Shown here piece after piece: positions 26,866 through 36,705 of a stretch of DNA of 64,000 nucleotides. The first letter of the stretch is position 1. Each line of letters starts with the position of its first letter. Made by a program: the position numbers and the translations under genes. The notes beneath the pieces were generated by a model. That model was not told the origin of the DNA. It made no database searches and saw only the letters and a list, made by a program, of their open reading frames with translations. This stretch comes from Pseudohalocynthiibacter aestuariivivens. GTDB lineage: Bacteria; Pseudomonadota; Alphaproteobacteria; Rhodobacterales; Rhodobacteraceae. The stretch spans positions 145,643-209,642 of the forward strand of contig NZ_JAGFNU010000006.1 of NCBI RefSeq assembly GCF_018457175.1. The letters run 5' to 3'.

Positions 26866-28577
26866 GCGCCCAATTCATCCAGCGAGAGCGCGTAGAGTCC
26901 GCGCGCGCCTTCGCGTACATGCGTCAGCTGAGCAGCATATTCCGGTAGCAGCCGTTTGATGTAGAAACGCGCAAGATGGGTACGTGGGCCACTCCCGCCT
27001 TCTGCCTTTGCGGCTTTCAGGTGGAAATGCGCGCCCAAAACCCGTGCGAACGCGCGCAAGTAAGGCACAGCACCGGCAAAACGTTCATTAAGATCTTCCT
27101 GTGAAACCAACCATTCCGTCGTCTCGCGCAGGGTTTCTGCCGCAGACCAAAGCGCTTCGCTCATATTCGGGAACAATTCCCGCTCTGCTTCGGCAGCCAT
27201 TTCGACTTCTTCCAACAAACGAAATGCGGCGTCGCCGCCGTCCATCAGCTTTCTGGCGACCAGATCCATCGCCTGAATACCGTTTGTCCCTTCGTAGATA
27301 GCAGTCACACGCACATCGCGTGAAAACTGCGCAGCACCTGTTTCCTCAATAAAGCCCATACCGCCATGTACCTGAACCCCCATATGCGCGACCTCGTTGC
27401 CGATATCGGTACCATGCGCTTTGGCAATTGGCGTAATTAGCGCCGCGCGTGCCAGCCAGTCTGAATCACCTGTTGCGCGCGCCATATCAATCGCGACAGC
27501 GCAGGACAGTGCGATAGAGCGTGCCGCAAAAACCTCGGCCTTCATTGTGGTCAACATCCGGCGCACATCGGCGTGATCAGCAATGGTGCCGCCGCCTTCT
27601 ACCGGCGTACTACCCTGTTTTCTTTCAAGCGCATAACCAAGCGCCTGCTGATAGGCACCTTCGGCTGAACCAATCCCCTGTCCGCCAACGCCCAGACGCG
27701 CATTGTTCATCATTGTGAACATGGCTTTCATGCCCTGATGTGGTTCTCCCACGAGCCAACCAGTTGCGCCATCGAATTGCATTACCGCTGTGGGGGATCC
27801 GTGCAGCCCCAGTTTATGTTCGAGCGACACAACACTCAGGCTGTTGGCGACACCGGGTTCACCGTCAGTATCTGGGATATATTTGGGGACCATGAACAGG
27901 CTGATACCCTTTGTGCCAGCAGCACCATCCGGCAAACGGGCCAACACAAGGTGGCAGACATTCGCGCTGAAATCATTGTCAGCCCAGCTGATATAGATTT
28001 TCTGGCCCGTAACAGCAAAAGTGCCGTCACCATTTGACTCTGCCTTTGACCGCAATGCACCAACATCTGAACCTGCTTGTGACTCGGTCAGGTTCATCGT
28101 TCCGCACCATTCACCACTGATAAGTTTCGGCAGGTAGATCGCCTTGATCTCTTCACTCGCGTGGTGTTCCAGCGCTTCGATCTGGCCCTGACTCATGAGC
28201 GGATTCAGCTGCAGCGCCAGACATGCGCCAGCCATCATCTCATTCACGGCTGTTGTGAGGGTCATTGGCAAACCCATCCCCCCGCTTTCCGCGCTTGCAG
28301 AGATTCCGATCCAGCCTCCTTCAGCAATAGCACGATACCCCTCGGCAAAACCCGGAGACGTACGAACAACACCGTTTTCCAGAACTGCCGGATGCAAATC
28401 CCCGTTGCGTTGTAGTGGCGAGAGGACTTCGCTACACATCCGCCCGGCTTCTGACAGAATCGCAGATGTCATATCCGGGGTGGCCTCGGCAAACAAATCT
28501 ATTTTTGCGACCTGATCAAACTCCACCACGTGGTCAAAAATATACTGAAACTCATCCACCGGTGCGCGATAGGCCAT
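26862..28577 (-). CDS. Acyl-CoA dehydrogenase, long type with extra C-terminal domain
   Basis: FAD enzyme introducing the first double bond in fatty acyl-CoA. Its 571 residues place it in the longer branch with a C-terminal acyl-CoA dehydrogenase-like domain. Motifs include MNLTESQAGSDVGAL near residue 165, KIYISWADNDF and ARLGVGGQGIGSAEGAYQQ. The probable catalytic glutamate lies in IYEGTNGIQAMDLVARKL. The start MAYRAPVDEFQY at ATG 28577 matches the family; the frame is open further upstream. Electrons should pass via ETF to the ETF-quinone oxidoreductase encoded at 16.4-18.1 kb. It overlaps the downstream hydrolase gene. Confidence 0.93.
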   Translation of the reverse strand: MAYRAPVDEFQYIFDHVVEFDQVAKIDLFAEATPDMTSAILSEAGRMCSEVLSPLQRNGDLHPAVLENGVVRTSPGFAEGYRAIAEGGWIGISASAESGGMGLPMTLTTAVNEMMAGACLALQLNPLMSQGQIEALEHHASEEIKAIYLPKLISGEWCGTMNLTESQAGSDVGALRSKAESNGDGTFAVTGQKIYISWADNDFSANVCHLVLARLPDGAAGTKGISLFMVPKYIPDTDGEPGVANSLSVVSLEHKLGLHGSPTAVMQFDGATGWLVGEPHQGMKAMFTMMNNARLGVGGQGIGSAEGAYQQALGYALERKQGSTPVEGGGTIADHADVRRMLTTMKAEVFAARSIALSCAVAIDMARATGDSDWLARAALITPIAKAHGTDIGNEVAHMGVQVHGGMGFIEETGAAQFSRDVRVTAIYEGTNGIQAMDLVARKLMDGGDAAFRLLEEVEMAAEAERELFPNMSEALWSAAETLRETTEWLVSQEDLNERFAGAVPYLRAFARVLGAHFHLKAAKAEGGSGPRTHLARFYIKRLLPEYAAQLTHVREGARGLYALSLDELGA

Positions 28578-28702
28578 CGTGTTCCCTTTCCAAAACCGCC
28601 TTATTGTGGTCAAAACAGCGGCAACAGTAAAAAATTCTTCGCGGCCCAAGTTAAACGACGGCCCCCGTACAGCAACATTGACGCAGCGTCACAGGGCAGA
28701 CA

Positions 28703-29650
28703 GTGATCGAAACCAAAACTCTTTCCGTAACTCCGCCAGACCTCAAAGAAGCGGCTGAGATCCTTCATAACGGAGGGCTTGTCGCCTTTCCAACCGAAAC
28801 TGTCTACGGTCTGGGGGCCGATGCCTGCAGTAACCGCGCTGTTGCACGGATTTTTCAAGCAAAGGGAAGGCCAAGTTTCAACCCGTTGATTGCCCATGTT
28901 GCTGACATCCGGATGGCGCGTGCTTTCGCGCATTTCGATGATATCGCTCTTCGACTTGCCGCTGCATTTTGGCCGGGGCCTCTGACACTTGTGCTTCCGT
29001 TGCGCGAAAACTCTGGCATGTCTCCTCTCGCCTCTGCAGGGCTCAACACGATAGGTCTGCGTGTACCGGAACACCGTGCTGCGCAAATGCTCCTTGAAGA
29101 GTTCGGTGGCCCTATTGCTGCGCCTTCAGCGAACCGTTCAGGCCAAATCAGCCCGACGACTGCGGCGCATGTTCTGGCTGGGCTTACCGGACGTATTGAG
29201 GCGGTGCTGGATGACGGCCCTTGCCCTGTCGGTCTTGAATCCACAATCATTGGGTTTGAGGGCGGCGCAACCTTACTGCGCGCAGGGGGGTTACCGATGG
29301 AAGTCATCGAATCCTGCCTTGGTAAGCCGCTGCGGTTTATCTCGAAAACTGACCCGGTCACGGCACCGGGACAGCTTGCATCCCATTACGCGCCAAACGC
29401 GCGAGTCCGCCTGAATGCAACGACTAAGAATGAGGGCGAAATGCTGCTTGGTTTCGGGTCGGTCGAGGGTGCTGATTTAAACCTTTCACCCAGCCACGAT
29501 ATGGTAGAAGCCGCTGCAAACCTGTTTGGCTACCTTCACCAACTTGACGCAATGGGCGCAAAGACAATCGCAGTCTCAACCATTCCTGATACCGGGCTTG
29601 GCCGTGCAATTAATGACCGCCTGCGCCGCGCAGCAGCACCTCGCTCATAA
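28703..29650 (+). CDS. sua5: L-threonylcarbamoyladenylate synthase (Sua5 type)
   Basis: Makes threonylcarbamoyl-AMP, the first intermediate of the t6A37 modification of tRNAs that read ANN codons. The 315 residues contain the YrdC domain (VAFPTETVYGLGADA at about residue 30, with the KGRPSFNPLI loop) and a Sua5 C-terminal domain (LASHYAPNARVRL and beyond). This two-domain form is the Sua5 rather than the shorter TsaC. The gene is divergent from the acyl-CoA dehydrogenase, 125 bases apart. Confidence 0.93.
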   Translation: MIETKTLSVTPPDLKEAAEILHNGGLVAFPTETVYGLGADACSNRAVARIFQAKGRPSFNPLIAHVADIRMARAFAHFDDIALRLAAAFWPGPLTLVLPLRENSGMSPLASAGLNTIGLRVPEHRAAQMLLEEFGGPIAAPSANRSGQISPTTAAHVLAGLTGRIEAVLDDGPCPVGLESTIIGFEGGATLLRAGGLPMEVIESCLGKPLRFISKTDPVTAPGQLASHYAPNARVRLNATTKNEGEMLLGFGSVEGADLNLSPSHDMVEAAANLFGYLHQLDAMGAKTIAVSTIPDTGLGRAINDRLRRAAAPRS

Positions 29651-29716
29651 AGGGCAATGAAACCTCTTAGCCTTAAAAATGCCCTTGCTATTAGTAGAAC
29701 GATCTAGCGCTTAAGT

Positions 29717-30274
29717 TTAAGCCCGCCCGGCCGTTGCCGACAAAAGCAGGGGATCAACTCCCAACGTTTTTAACGCTGCTTCCCATTTGCTCCGATTGCT
29801 CTTGGCAAAAACAACTTCGGGACTGGCATCACAGGTTAGCCAGCCGTTTTGGCCAATTTCCGCCTCCAACTGACCCGGCCCCCAGCCAGCATATCCAAGC
29901 GCCAGAAGAACACGCTCTGGCCCTTGGCCTTGCGCAAGATCTTCCAGAACATCCAACGTAGCTGTCATTGCGAAACAGTCATCAATTTGCATCGTCGTTT
30001 CTTTTGTTCCGTATTCCGAAGAATGCAGCACAAAGCCGCGGCCAATTTCAACCGGGCCTCCAAAATGGACGTCGGGAACAACGATGCCGGGAACGATATT
30101 GATCGAAAGCTGTTTTAGAAGTTCATCAAACTTCATTTCAACCGACGGCTTGTTTACGATAAGCCCCATGGACCCCGCGTCAGAATGTGCGCATAGAAAT
30201 ACAACAGATTTCTCGAATCTGGTATCACCCATGCCCGGCATGGCCACCAGAAGCTTACCGCTCAGATTCGTCAT
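29717..30274 (-). CDS. YqgE/AlgH family protein
   Basis: A 185-residue protein starting MTNLSGKLLVAMPGMGDTRF, with the family marks SVVFLCAHSDAGSMGLIVNKP, FGGPVEIGRGFVLHS and LALGYAGWGPGQLEAE. The UPF0301 (YqgE/AlgH) family has no agreed biochemical function. The start is placed at ATG 30274, with AGGCGA upstream, as family members begin close to the LLVAMPGM segment; ATG 30292 is an alternative. It is divergent from the DsbD-like gene. Confidence 0.88.
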   Translation of the reverse strand: MTNLSGKLLVAMPGMGDTRFEKSVVFLCAHSDAGSMGLIVNKPSVEMKFDELLKQLSINIVPGIVVPDVHFGGPVEIGRGFVLHSSEYGTKETTMQIDDCFAMTATLDVLEDLAQGQGPERVLLALGYAGWGPGQLEAEIGQNGWLTCDASPEVVFAKSNRSKWEAALKTLGVDPLLLSATAGRA

Positions 30275-30403
30275 GTCGCCTGATGCTTCCATGGCTTAAG
30301 CATGGCCGCTCTTTGGCTTGTTCGCAAGGTCAAGAACGCCACAGTCACAACCTATCTCCCAAATGTGATTTTCTATCCCGTGTGGCTCGTCTATTGTCTT
30401 TGC

Positions 30404-31222
30404 ATGATTAAGAATTTCCTCATGAACGCGGTCTTGGCTGGCGTTTTCATGGTACCGTTGTCTGTACCAGCGTCGGCGCAGGTCGCAGATGGGGTTGTCA
30501 CGATTGATGTGTTGCCCGGGTGGCGAACGGAGAATAACACGCATATGACCGCGCTGCGCGTTCGTCTTGCCGAAGGATGGAAAACCTATTGGCGCGCACC
30601 TGGAGATTCTGGGATTCCTCCACGGTTTGACTGGACCGGCTCAAGAAACATTGGTTCTGTCGAGCTTCACTGGCCAAGGCCATCCGTGTTTGACACGAAC
30701 GGGCTTCGCACGATCGGATACATTAATGAAGTTGTGATCCCACTGGAGTTCACACCGAACCGCGCAAACGCATCTATTCTGATACGCGGCAAGGTGGAAC
30801 TTGGTGTATGCGCATCTGTTTGCGTGCCGGTAACGTTGCGTCTGAATGCGGAACTTGGAAATGATTTGACAGAAAGCGACCCGGTCATTCGGCTTGCGCT
30901 AAACCAACAACCAACCAGCGCTGTGCAAGCGCAGGTCAGTTCCGTTCTTTGTCAGGTCGAACCCATTGAAGACGGGCTGCGCGTGACGGCGAGCATCACT
31001 ATGCCATCGCTTGGCCGCAATGAGGTTGCGGTGTTCGAATTACCGGATCAAACGATCTGGATTAGCGAGGCGAGCGCACACCGCTCAGGCAGTGAGCTAA
31101 AAGCATCCGCAGATATGGTCCCACCAAATGCGCAACCTTTTTCGCTTAACAGGTCCGACGTGCGGATAACGGTTTTGGGGGCGGATCGCGCTGTGGATAT
31201 TCAGGGCTGCCATGGCGGCTAG
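30404..31222 (+). CDS. Exported DsbD N-terminal-domain-like protein
   Basis: A 272-residue exported protein with a signal peptide (MIKNFLMNAVLAGVFMVPLS) and a beta-rich domain of the kind that begins DsbD, including the CxxxC motif CASVCVPV at about residue 133 and the GWKTYWRAPGDSGIPP segment. It lacks DsbD's membrane and thioredoxin parts. Such proteins may act as periplasmic disulfide-reducing partners. Its last 4 bases overlap the RND permease gene, with which it converges. The start is uncertain: ATG 30404 or 30422. Confidence 0.85.
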   Translation: MIKNFLMNAVLAGVFMVPLSVPASAQVADGVVTIDVLPGWRTENNTHMTALRVRLAEGWKTYWRAPGDSGIPPRFDWTGSRNIGSVELHWPRPSVFDTNGLRTIGYINEVVIPLEFTPNRANASILIRGKVELGVCASVCVPVTLRLNAELGNDLTESDPVIRLALNQQPTSAVQAQVSSVLCQVEPIEDGLRVTASITMPSLGRNEVAVFELPDQTIWISEASAHRSGSELKASADMVPPNAQPFSLNRSDVRITVLGADRAVDIQGCHGG

Positions 31223-34200
31223 CTCTTTTCCAAACGACCAAGGCGTAAAAATAGAGCACCGCATATAAAGGCGAATATTACTATTGCCGCAGTTGAAATT
31301 ACAAAAAGCAGAAAGCCGACAGAGAGAGCTGATATATTTTGAAGAACCGGCAAGGCGCCAAGCAATGCATTCGGCAAGGTTCCCGTGAAGGCGGCAGTTC
31401 CTAAAGTGAAAACAAAAATCCCTAAAGTTACCAGACCTGCCAGCGCTGTAATCAGCCAAACCCGGCCCGAACGGGCGGGCAGGCTAAGTGCACGACGAAA
31501 ACCGTTTAACTGACGCGTAACGTCCAACTGCATGGCCAGCAAAGCAGGGACAATCAACAACACAATTAACATCCCGAATCCCAGGCCGTAGACAAGCGTT
31601 ATAACGGTTGGTTTCAGAAACTGCGCCTGAACGGACCTCTCATAGAGCAATGGTGTCAGCCCGAGCACCGTTGTCATTGTGGTCAACAAAACCGGGCGTA
31701 AACGATCTGCAGTGCCATCGATAATCGCCGGAATGAGCCCCCGTTCCTTTGCATAGTCATCGATCGTTGTGACCAGAACGATGGAATCATTGATGACGAT
31801 ACCTGTCATACCAATCAGGCCGACAACGCTGAACATTGATAGCGGCACCTCCCAGGCGACGTGTCCGTAGATCGCACCAACCATCCCAAAAGGCACGATT
31901 GCGATAACAACGACAGGCCGTGTCCAGCTCGAAAAAATCCAGGCGAGCGTGAGATAGATACCGATCAGGCAGAGAAAAAAGCCAAATGCTGCATCACTTA
32001 AAAAATCATTTTCCTGCTCGGCCAAACCAGACATTTTGAACGACACGCGATATTCGCTTTCGATACGTGGCAGTATCTCGTTCTCCAGTTCGGCCATGAT
32101 CGCCTCGGCACGCGCCGGGTCGTCCTCGGAAATATCTCCTGTAACTGAGACCAGACGGAGGCCATTCTCGCGGCGTATCGTTGAAAAACCGCTGCGCCTT
32201 GTGACCGTCACAATATCCGACAGGGGAACATATTCTCCTTCAGCTGTTCGCATTTGACTGCGATCAAGAAAATCAGCGGTCAACTCGCCTTCGGGTAATT
32301 CAACCCGAACTTCAGCGGTGCGTGGACCATCGGGGTAAGTCGCGGCCTCAATCCCCCCCAGCCTATTGCGCAACACGCGCCCCAACCCGTCAATTGTGAA
32401 CCCAAGAGCCTGACCCTGTGGTGTAAGCTCGAGGATCAGTTCTACTTTGTCATAGGCCAGTGAATCCTGAACGGCTGATACCTCCGGATAAGGAATAAGG
32501 GCAGTTTTCAATGCCTCGGCTGCCGCCTTCAATGTCGCCGAATCCGCGCCGTAAAACTCTACATCAAGCGCATCGCCGCCGGGGCCAGAATGCCAGCGCC
32601 TGAAACTAACCGTCTCTGCCAGAGGGTGCTGGCGAACCAGATCCTGCAATTCGGCGACAAAACTGAAGGCTGAATAGGGGCGCAGATCCGCGTCGATCAA
32701 TTCGATCGCGATCGACCCCAACAAAATCGGATCTTTCGCGGATGCCCCTGACAGCCCGCGTCCCGTGTTGCCGCCAATTTCCGCAACAACATATTTTAAT
32801 GGGTTCTCCCCGTATTGTTCTTCATAGAGCTTGCCAATTTCTTCGGTTGCGCGCTGCATCTCGCGCATCATAGCGAGCGAGTCCTCACGCTTAGCGCCTG
32901 GCACCATCGCAAAATTCCCGGAAACAGACGAACGTTCCGGCGCATTGAAAAAACGCCATTGCAGATCACCACGAACAAAAATCGAAACCTGACTGGAAAG
33001 GACAACCAACACCCCGGCGAACACCGGGTAACGCGCCCAAACCACAAAACGCATCAGAGGGCGAAACAGCTTGTCGCGCACCTTCGAAAACCCCCGATTC
33101 ACAATGCGGTTTGGCCAGTCATACCAATGTTGTTTTGCTGAATGGGCCAGCGCATGGCTCATATGGTTTGGTAAAACCAGAAAACATTCCACGAGCGAAG
33201 CAAGCAACACAACAATCACGGTAAACGGAATATCGGCAATCAGGTCCCCAAACCGCCCGCCAATTGCAACCAGTCCGAAAAACGCAATCACAGTCGTAAT
33301 TGTTGCTGAAAACACCGGAGCAGCCATGCGGCGCGCCGCATTTTCAGCCGCTTCAACAGGTCCTTCTCCAAGCCGCCGCGCGCGAAAATCTGCGTGTTCG
33401 CCAACAACAATGGCGTCATCCACCACAATCCCCAATGTGATAATCAACGCAAACAGCGAAACCATGTTGATCGTCAATCCAAAAGCATACATCAGCGCGA
33501 TCGTCGCCAGCATTGAAACCGGAATGCCAGCCGCAACCCAAAATGCTGTGCGCGCGTTCAGGAACAGAAACAGCAAAGCAACCACAAGCCCCAGCCCGAC
33601 AAGCCCGTTATCAAGCAGCAAATTCAGGCGACTCGTTATCGCCGCTGCACGTGTTCGGATCAAATCTATTGAAACGTTTTCCGGCAGGGTTGCACGCAAG
33701 TCGGCGGCAACCTCTTCCACCTGTTTCTGAATTCGGATGGCATCGCCCTGTCCCGACCGATCAACACGCACCGAAATTGCCGGGTTGGCACCAACGTAAT
33801 AGGCCCTGTCCCGGTCAATCCCTTCAACAATAACACGGCCAACATCCCCGACCGTAAGATGCGACCCATCAGGGTTGGAGCGCAAAGATATGGCTGAAAT
33901 CTGATCCGCACGCCTTTTTTCTATGCCCGTCCGCACACGCGCATTTGCGCCAGATACGTCTCCTGCGGGATCGGAAGAAACCTCTGCGTTAATCGTCGCC
34001 GCGATTTCTGCCATTGTGACATCGTTCTTGATCAACGCCGCAGAAGGCACTTCTACAATCGTTTGCGGGGCTGCCACACCTCTGATGGTGGTCCGCGTCA
34101 CACCCTCGGCAAACAACCGGGTGACAAATTCATCCGCGAACCGACCCAACTGATCCACCGCAACAGGACCAGTTATCACAACATCAGTTACCCTGTCCCA

Positions 34201-34623
34201 CCATGCTCCGCGCCTGACCTTTGGTTCTTCTGCGTCTTCCGGCAATGTGTCGACTGCGTCAACCGCCGCTTGCACCTCATCTGCGGCGCGCGCCATGTCC
34301 CATTCCGGTTCAAAATCGAGCGAAATACTCGCCCGGCCTTCGCTTGATGTCGCAGAAGAGCTTTCGACGCCCTCGACAGCCAGCAAAGCCGACTCCAGAA
34401 CCTGCACAATTGCAGCGTCCACATCTTCGGCTCCGGCTCCGGTCCAGACGACCGAAACGCTTACGTTATCAATGATCACATCTGGAAAAAACTGTGCGCG
34501 CATCCGCGGCATTGCCGCCAGACCCAACCCGATCATCAGTACAAGCAACAAATTTGCGGCTGTCCGATGGCGGGTAAAGTAGCTGAGTATCCCAGCCGCC
34601 GCCGGGGGGATTTCGCGCACCAT
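31219..34623 (-). CDS. RND efflux permease (AcrB/HAE family)
   Basis: A 1134-residue inner membrane multidrug or small-molecule efflux permease driven by proton flux. It has the N-terminal membrane helix, two large periplasmic loops, and a helix bundle around residues 340-500 and 870-1020. The central ITLGIVVDDAIVVGEHADFR segment holds the conserved paired Asp of helix 4, and GVIGMTGIVINDSIVLV-type helix 10 sequence is in the second half. It follows the adaptor gene within two bases, so the two form an operon; no outer membrane TolC-type gene is adjacent. Confidence 0.92.
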   Translation of the reverse strand: MVREIPPAAAGILSYFTRHRTAANLLLVLMIGLGLAAMPRMRAQFFPDVIIDNVSVSVVWTGAGAEDVDAAIVQVLESALLAVEGVESSSATSSEGRASISLDFEPEWDMARAADEVQAAVDAVDTLPEDAEEPKVRRGAWWDRVTDVVITGPVAVDQLGRFADEFVTRLFAEGVTRTTIRGVAAPQTIVEVPSAALIKNDVTMAEIAATINAEVSSDPAGDVSGANARVRTGIEKRRADQISAISLRSNPDGSHLTVGDVGRVIVEGIDRDRAYYVGANPAISVRVDRSGQGDAIRIQKQVEEVAADLRATLPENVSIDLIRTRAAAITSRLNLLLDNGLVGLGLVVALLFLFLNARTAFWVAAGIPVSMLATIALMYAFGLTINMVSLFALIITLGIVVDDAIVVGEHADFRARRLGEGPVEAAENAARRMAAPVFSATITTVIAFFGLVAIGGRFGDLIADIPFTVIVVLLASLVECFLVLPNHMSHALAHSAKQHWYDWPNRIVNRGFSKVRDKLFRPLMRFVVWARYPVFAGVLVVLSSQVSIFVRGDLQWRFFNAPERSSVSGNFAMVPGAKREDSLAMMREMQRATEEIGKLYEEQYGENPLKYVVAEIGGNTGRGLSGASAKDPILLGSIAIELIDADLRPYSAFSFVAELQDLVRQHPLAETVSFRRWHSGPGGDALDVEFYGADSATLKAAAEALKTALIPYPEVSAVQDSLAYDKVELILELTPQGQALGFTIDGLGRVLRNRLGGIEAATYPDGPRTAEVRVELPEGELTADFLDRSQMRTAEGEYVPLSDIVTVTRRSGFSTIRRENGLRLVSVTGDISEDDPARAEAIMAELENEILPRIESEYRVSFKMSGLAEQENDFLSDAAFGFFLCLIGIYLTLAWIFSSWTRPVVVIAIVPFGMVGAIYGHVAWEVPLSMFSVVGLIGMTGIVINDSIVLVTTIDDYAKERGLIPAIIDGTADRLRPVLLTTMTTVLGLTPLLYERSVQAQFLKPTVITLVYGLGFGMLIVLLIVPALLAMQLDVTRQLNGFRRALSLPARSGRVWLITALAGLVTLGIFVFTLGTAAFTGTLPNALLGALPVLQNISALSVGFLLFVISTAAIVIFAFICGALFLRLGRLEKS

Positions 34624-34624
34624 C

Positions 34625-36082
34625 TCAGCCCCCTATTCGCGCTTCGATGCGTTCAACAACCTGGGCAGGAACCCGTTCCTGAGCAAGCAATCCTAGAACC
34701 CGGGTTTTAGCTTCTTCCGGCATCCGGTCACTTTCGGTTACAAAAGCGACAAGCCGGGCGCGGCGCTCTTCACTGAGTTCGAGCATTTCCTGCTCCTGCG
34801 CAGTGGTAGAACCGTTACTACGGATTGGACGTACTTTTATTCCCGCGCCAAGCAAGGGTGAGCGTTCTGCAACGAGTTCGCGACCGTCAAGCATTTCACC
34901 ACGAACAATCACATCGTCGCCCTGTCGTCGTAGCAATTCGACTGATGCTACTTCAAGCCTGTCTTCTGGGCCTATCAGCAACACGGTTTCAGCGGAATCC
35001 ACAGCAGAGGACGGCAGCAACGCGACATCAATCAATTCAGGCTCCCGAACCTTGACTGTTACAAAGTCACCGGGCCTGAAGCCCCGCGCGTCTTTTAGGT
35101 GCGCGAACAAAAGTCGCCCGGTCTGACCTTCCCCCACGGATGCGCTTTCACGTGAGATCACACCAGAGGTCGAAAGATCGACCCCATACACATCCAGCAA
35201 TACTTCTACAGGAGCGCGGTTCAATGCTCCCAGACTATCGAGAAGTCTCGTGTATTGAGTGGTCGAAACACGGAAAGACACCTCCAGCAGGTCCGGGTCC
35301 GTCAATCGTGCTATGCGTTCGTTGTTTGCAACAAGTCCACCCTGAACAACGCTGACGTCCCCCAGTGTACCTGAGAACTCTGCGAAAATTTCGGTATCTG
35401 CAAGTTCGCGCTCCGCATCCGCGAGATTAATTTTTTGCCGGCGCAGCTCCGTATCTGCCTGATCTATCCTCGCCTCTGCCTGCGCAATGGCCTGACGCCG
35501 GGACAGCAAAGATTGCTGCGCCACTGCCTCTGCGAGTTCGGCAGCCTCAACCGAAGCCTCGGTTCCTACACCACGACCGCGCAAATCACGCTGGCGTGCC
35601 AAAGCATTTTGACGCAAAACCAGTTGCGCCTCCGCTGTTTCCTGTTCATTCACGGCAAGATCATAGGAACGAGCTGCATCGCGCACCTCGGCTTCAGCTT
35701 CTAAGACGTCGGTTTGCGCACGCTGCAACTCAGATTGCGCTTCGCTCGGATCAATCCGGGCCAGCAAGGCGCCTTTTTCTACACGGCCACCCTCAACAAA
35801 ATTCTCTGTCAGCTCTACGATGGTGCCGGACGCAGTTGCTCTCAAATCCAGGGTCCGGCGGCTGCGCACTTCCCCAAATGCTGTCAGGACCGGTGCGATG
35901 TTGCCGGGTTCATATCTAACGACATTTGCTGCAAAAATGCGCTCACGGTTTGGCATCGTGAAATCGTCTTCGGCCCATGAAATCAGAAGCGCATTGTAAA
36001 ACATGGCACCGGCCATCGCCAAAAATCCCACTGTCACAGACAGAAGGAACAGCCCCATAAGACTACGTGCCAAAAACCGCAT
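34625..36082 (-). CDS. RND periplasmic adaptor (HlyD/MFP family)
   Basis: A 485-residue membrane fusion protein with one N-terminal transmembrane helix (about residues 9-31), a lipoyl-like barrel (VELTENFVEGGRVEKGALLARI), a long alpha-helical hairpin (about 105-215, rich in Ala/Gln/Glu: AQTDVLEAEAEVRDAARSYD) and a beta-barrel part. It should join the RND permease encoded next door to an outer membrane channel. Its stop and the permease start are one base apart. Confidence 0.92.
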   Translation of the reverse strand: MRFLARSLMGLFLLSVTVGFLAMAGAMFYNALLISWAEDDFTMPNRERIFAANVVRYEPGNIAPVLTAFGEVRSRRTLDLRATASGTIVELTENFVEGGRVEKGALLARIDPSEAQSELQRAQTDVLEAEAEVRDAARSYDLAVNEQETAEAQLVLRQNALARQRDLRGRGVGTEASVEAAELAEAVAQQSLLSRRQAIAQAEARIDQADTELRRQKINLADAERELADTEIFAEFSGTLGDVSVVQGGLVANNERIARLTDPDLLEVSFRVSTTQYTRLLDSLGALNRAPVEVLLDVYGVDLSTSGVISRESASVGEGQTGRLLFAHLKDARGFRPGDFVTVKVREPELIDVALLPSSAVDSAETVLLIGPEDRLEVASVELLRRQGDDVIVRGEMLDGRELVAERSPLLGAGIKVRPIRSNGSTTAQEQEMLELSEERRARLVAFVTESDRMPEEAKTRVLGLLAQERVPAQVVERIEARIGG

Positions 36083-36163
36083 AGCTGTCCTTTCAGACCG
36101 GTTTACTTAGAGTATACGCAAAAATTCTGCCTTTGGCTCATAATTGTATTACGTACCAGGCAG

Positions 36164-36697
36164 CTATTTCCGTCGCTTATGTTCCTCTAATCTTGGAAAA
36201 ATTTCCACAAAATTACACGGAGCATGGCGATAATCGAGCTGCGCGGCCAAAATTTCGTCCCAGGCATCCTTGCAGGCACCCGGACTGCCAGGCAATGCAA
36301 ATAGGTATGTGCCCTGCGCTACGCCGCCTGTTGCGCGTGACTGAACGGCAGACGTGCCTATCTTTTTGTAAGACACCATGGTGAAAACGGTAGCAAAGGC
36401 CTCAATCTCTTTCTCGTAGACGTCCCGATGTGCTTCGACACTCACATCGCGCCCTGTCAAACCGGTTCCCCCTGTTGAAATAACAACATCGATTTCAGGG
36501 TTTGCACACCATTCGCGCAGTTGGTCGGCTATCTGATGCCGCTCATCCGGAAGTATCTTGCGGTCCGCAAGCTCATGCCCGGCACCGGATATCCGTCCGA
36601 CCAGAACATCACCAGATCTGTCCTCTGCCAAACCACGACTATCGGAGACTGTAAGTACGGCGATCCGGACCGGGATAAATTCTTTTTCGGTTGTCAT
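36164..36697 (-). CDS. moaB: Molybdenum cofactor biosynthesis protein MoaB
   Basis: The 177-residue protein adenylylates molybdopterin, like MogA. It shows VLTVSDSRGLAEDRSGDVL, VISTGGTGLTGRDVSVEA and the FALPGSPGACKDAWDEIL C-terminal motif. It is not next to the other cofactor genes; the neighbours are a LysE exporter and the RND pump. Confidence 0.94.
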   Translation of the reverse strand: MTTEKEFIPVRIAVLTVSDSRGLAEDRSGDVLVGRISGAGHELADRKILPDERHQIADQLREWCANPEIDVVISTGGTGLTGRDVSVEAHRDVYEKEIEAFATVFTMVSYKKIGTSAVQSRATGGVAQGTYLFALPGSPGACKDAWDEILAAQLDYRHAPCNFVEIFPRLEEHKRRK

Positions 36698-36705
36698 TCT
36701 TTTCT

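Noticed and set aside
36083..36163. Search for an outer membrane TolC-type gene beside the RND pump
   Set aside because: The short gap next to the adaptor gene holds no coding frame; the channel must be elsewhere if it exists.
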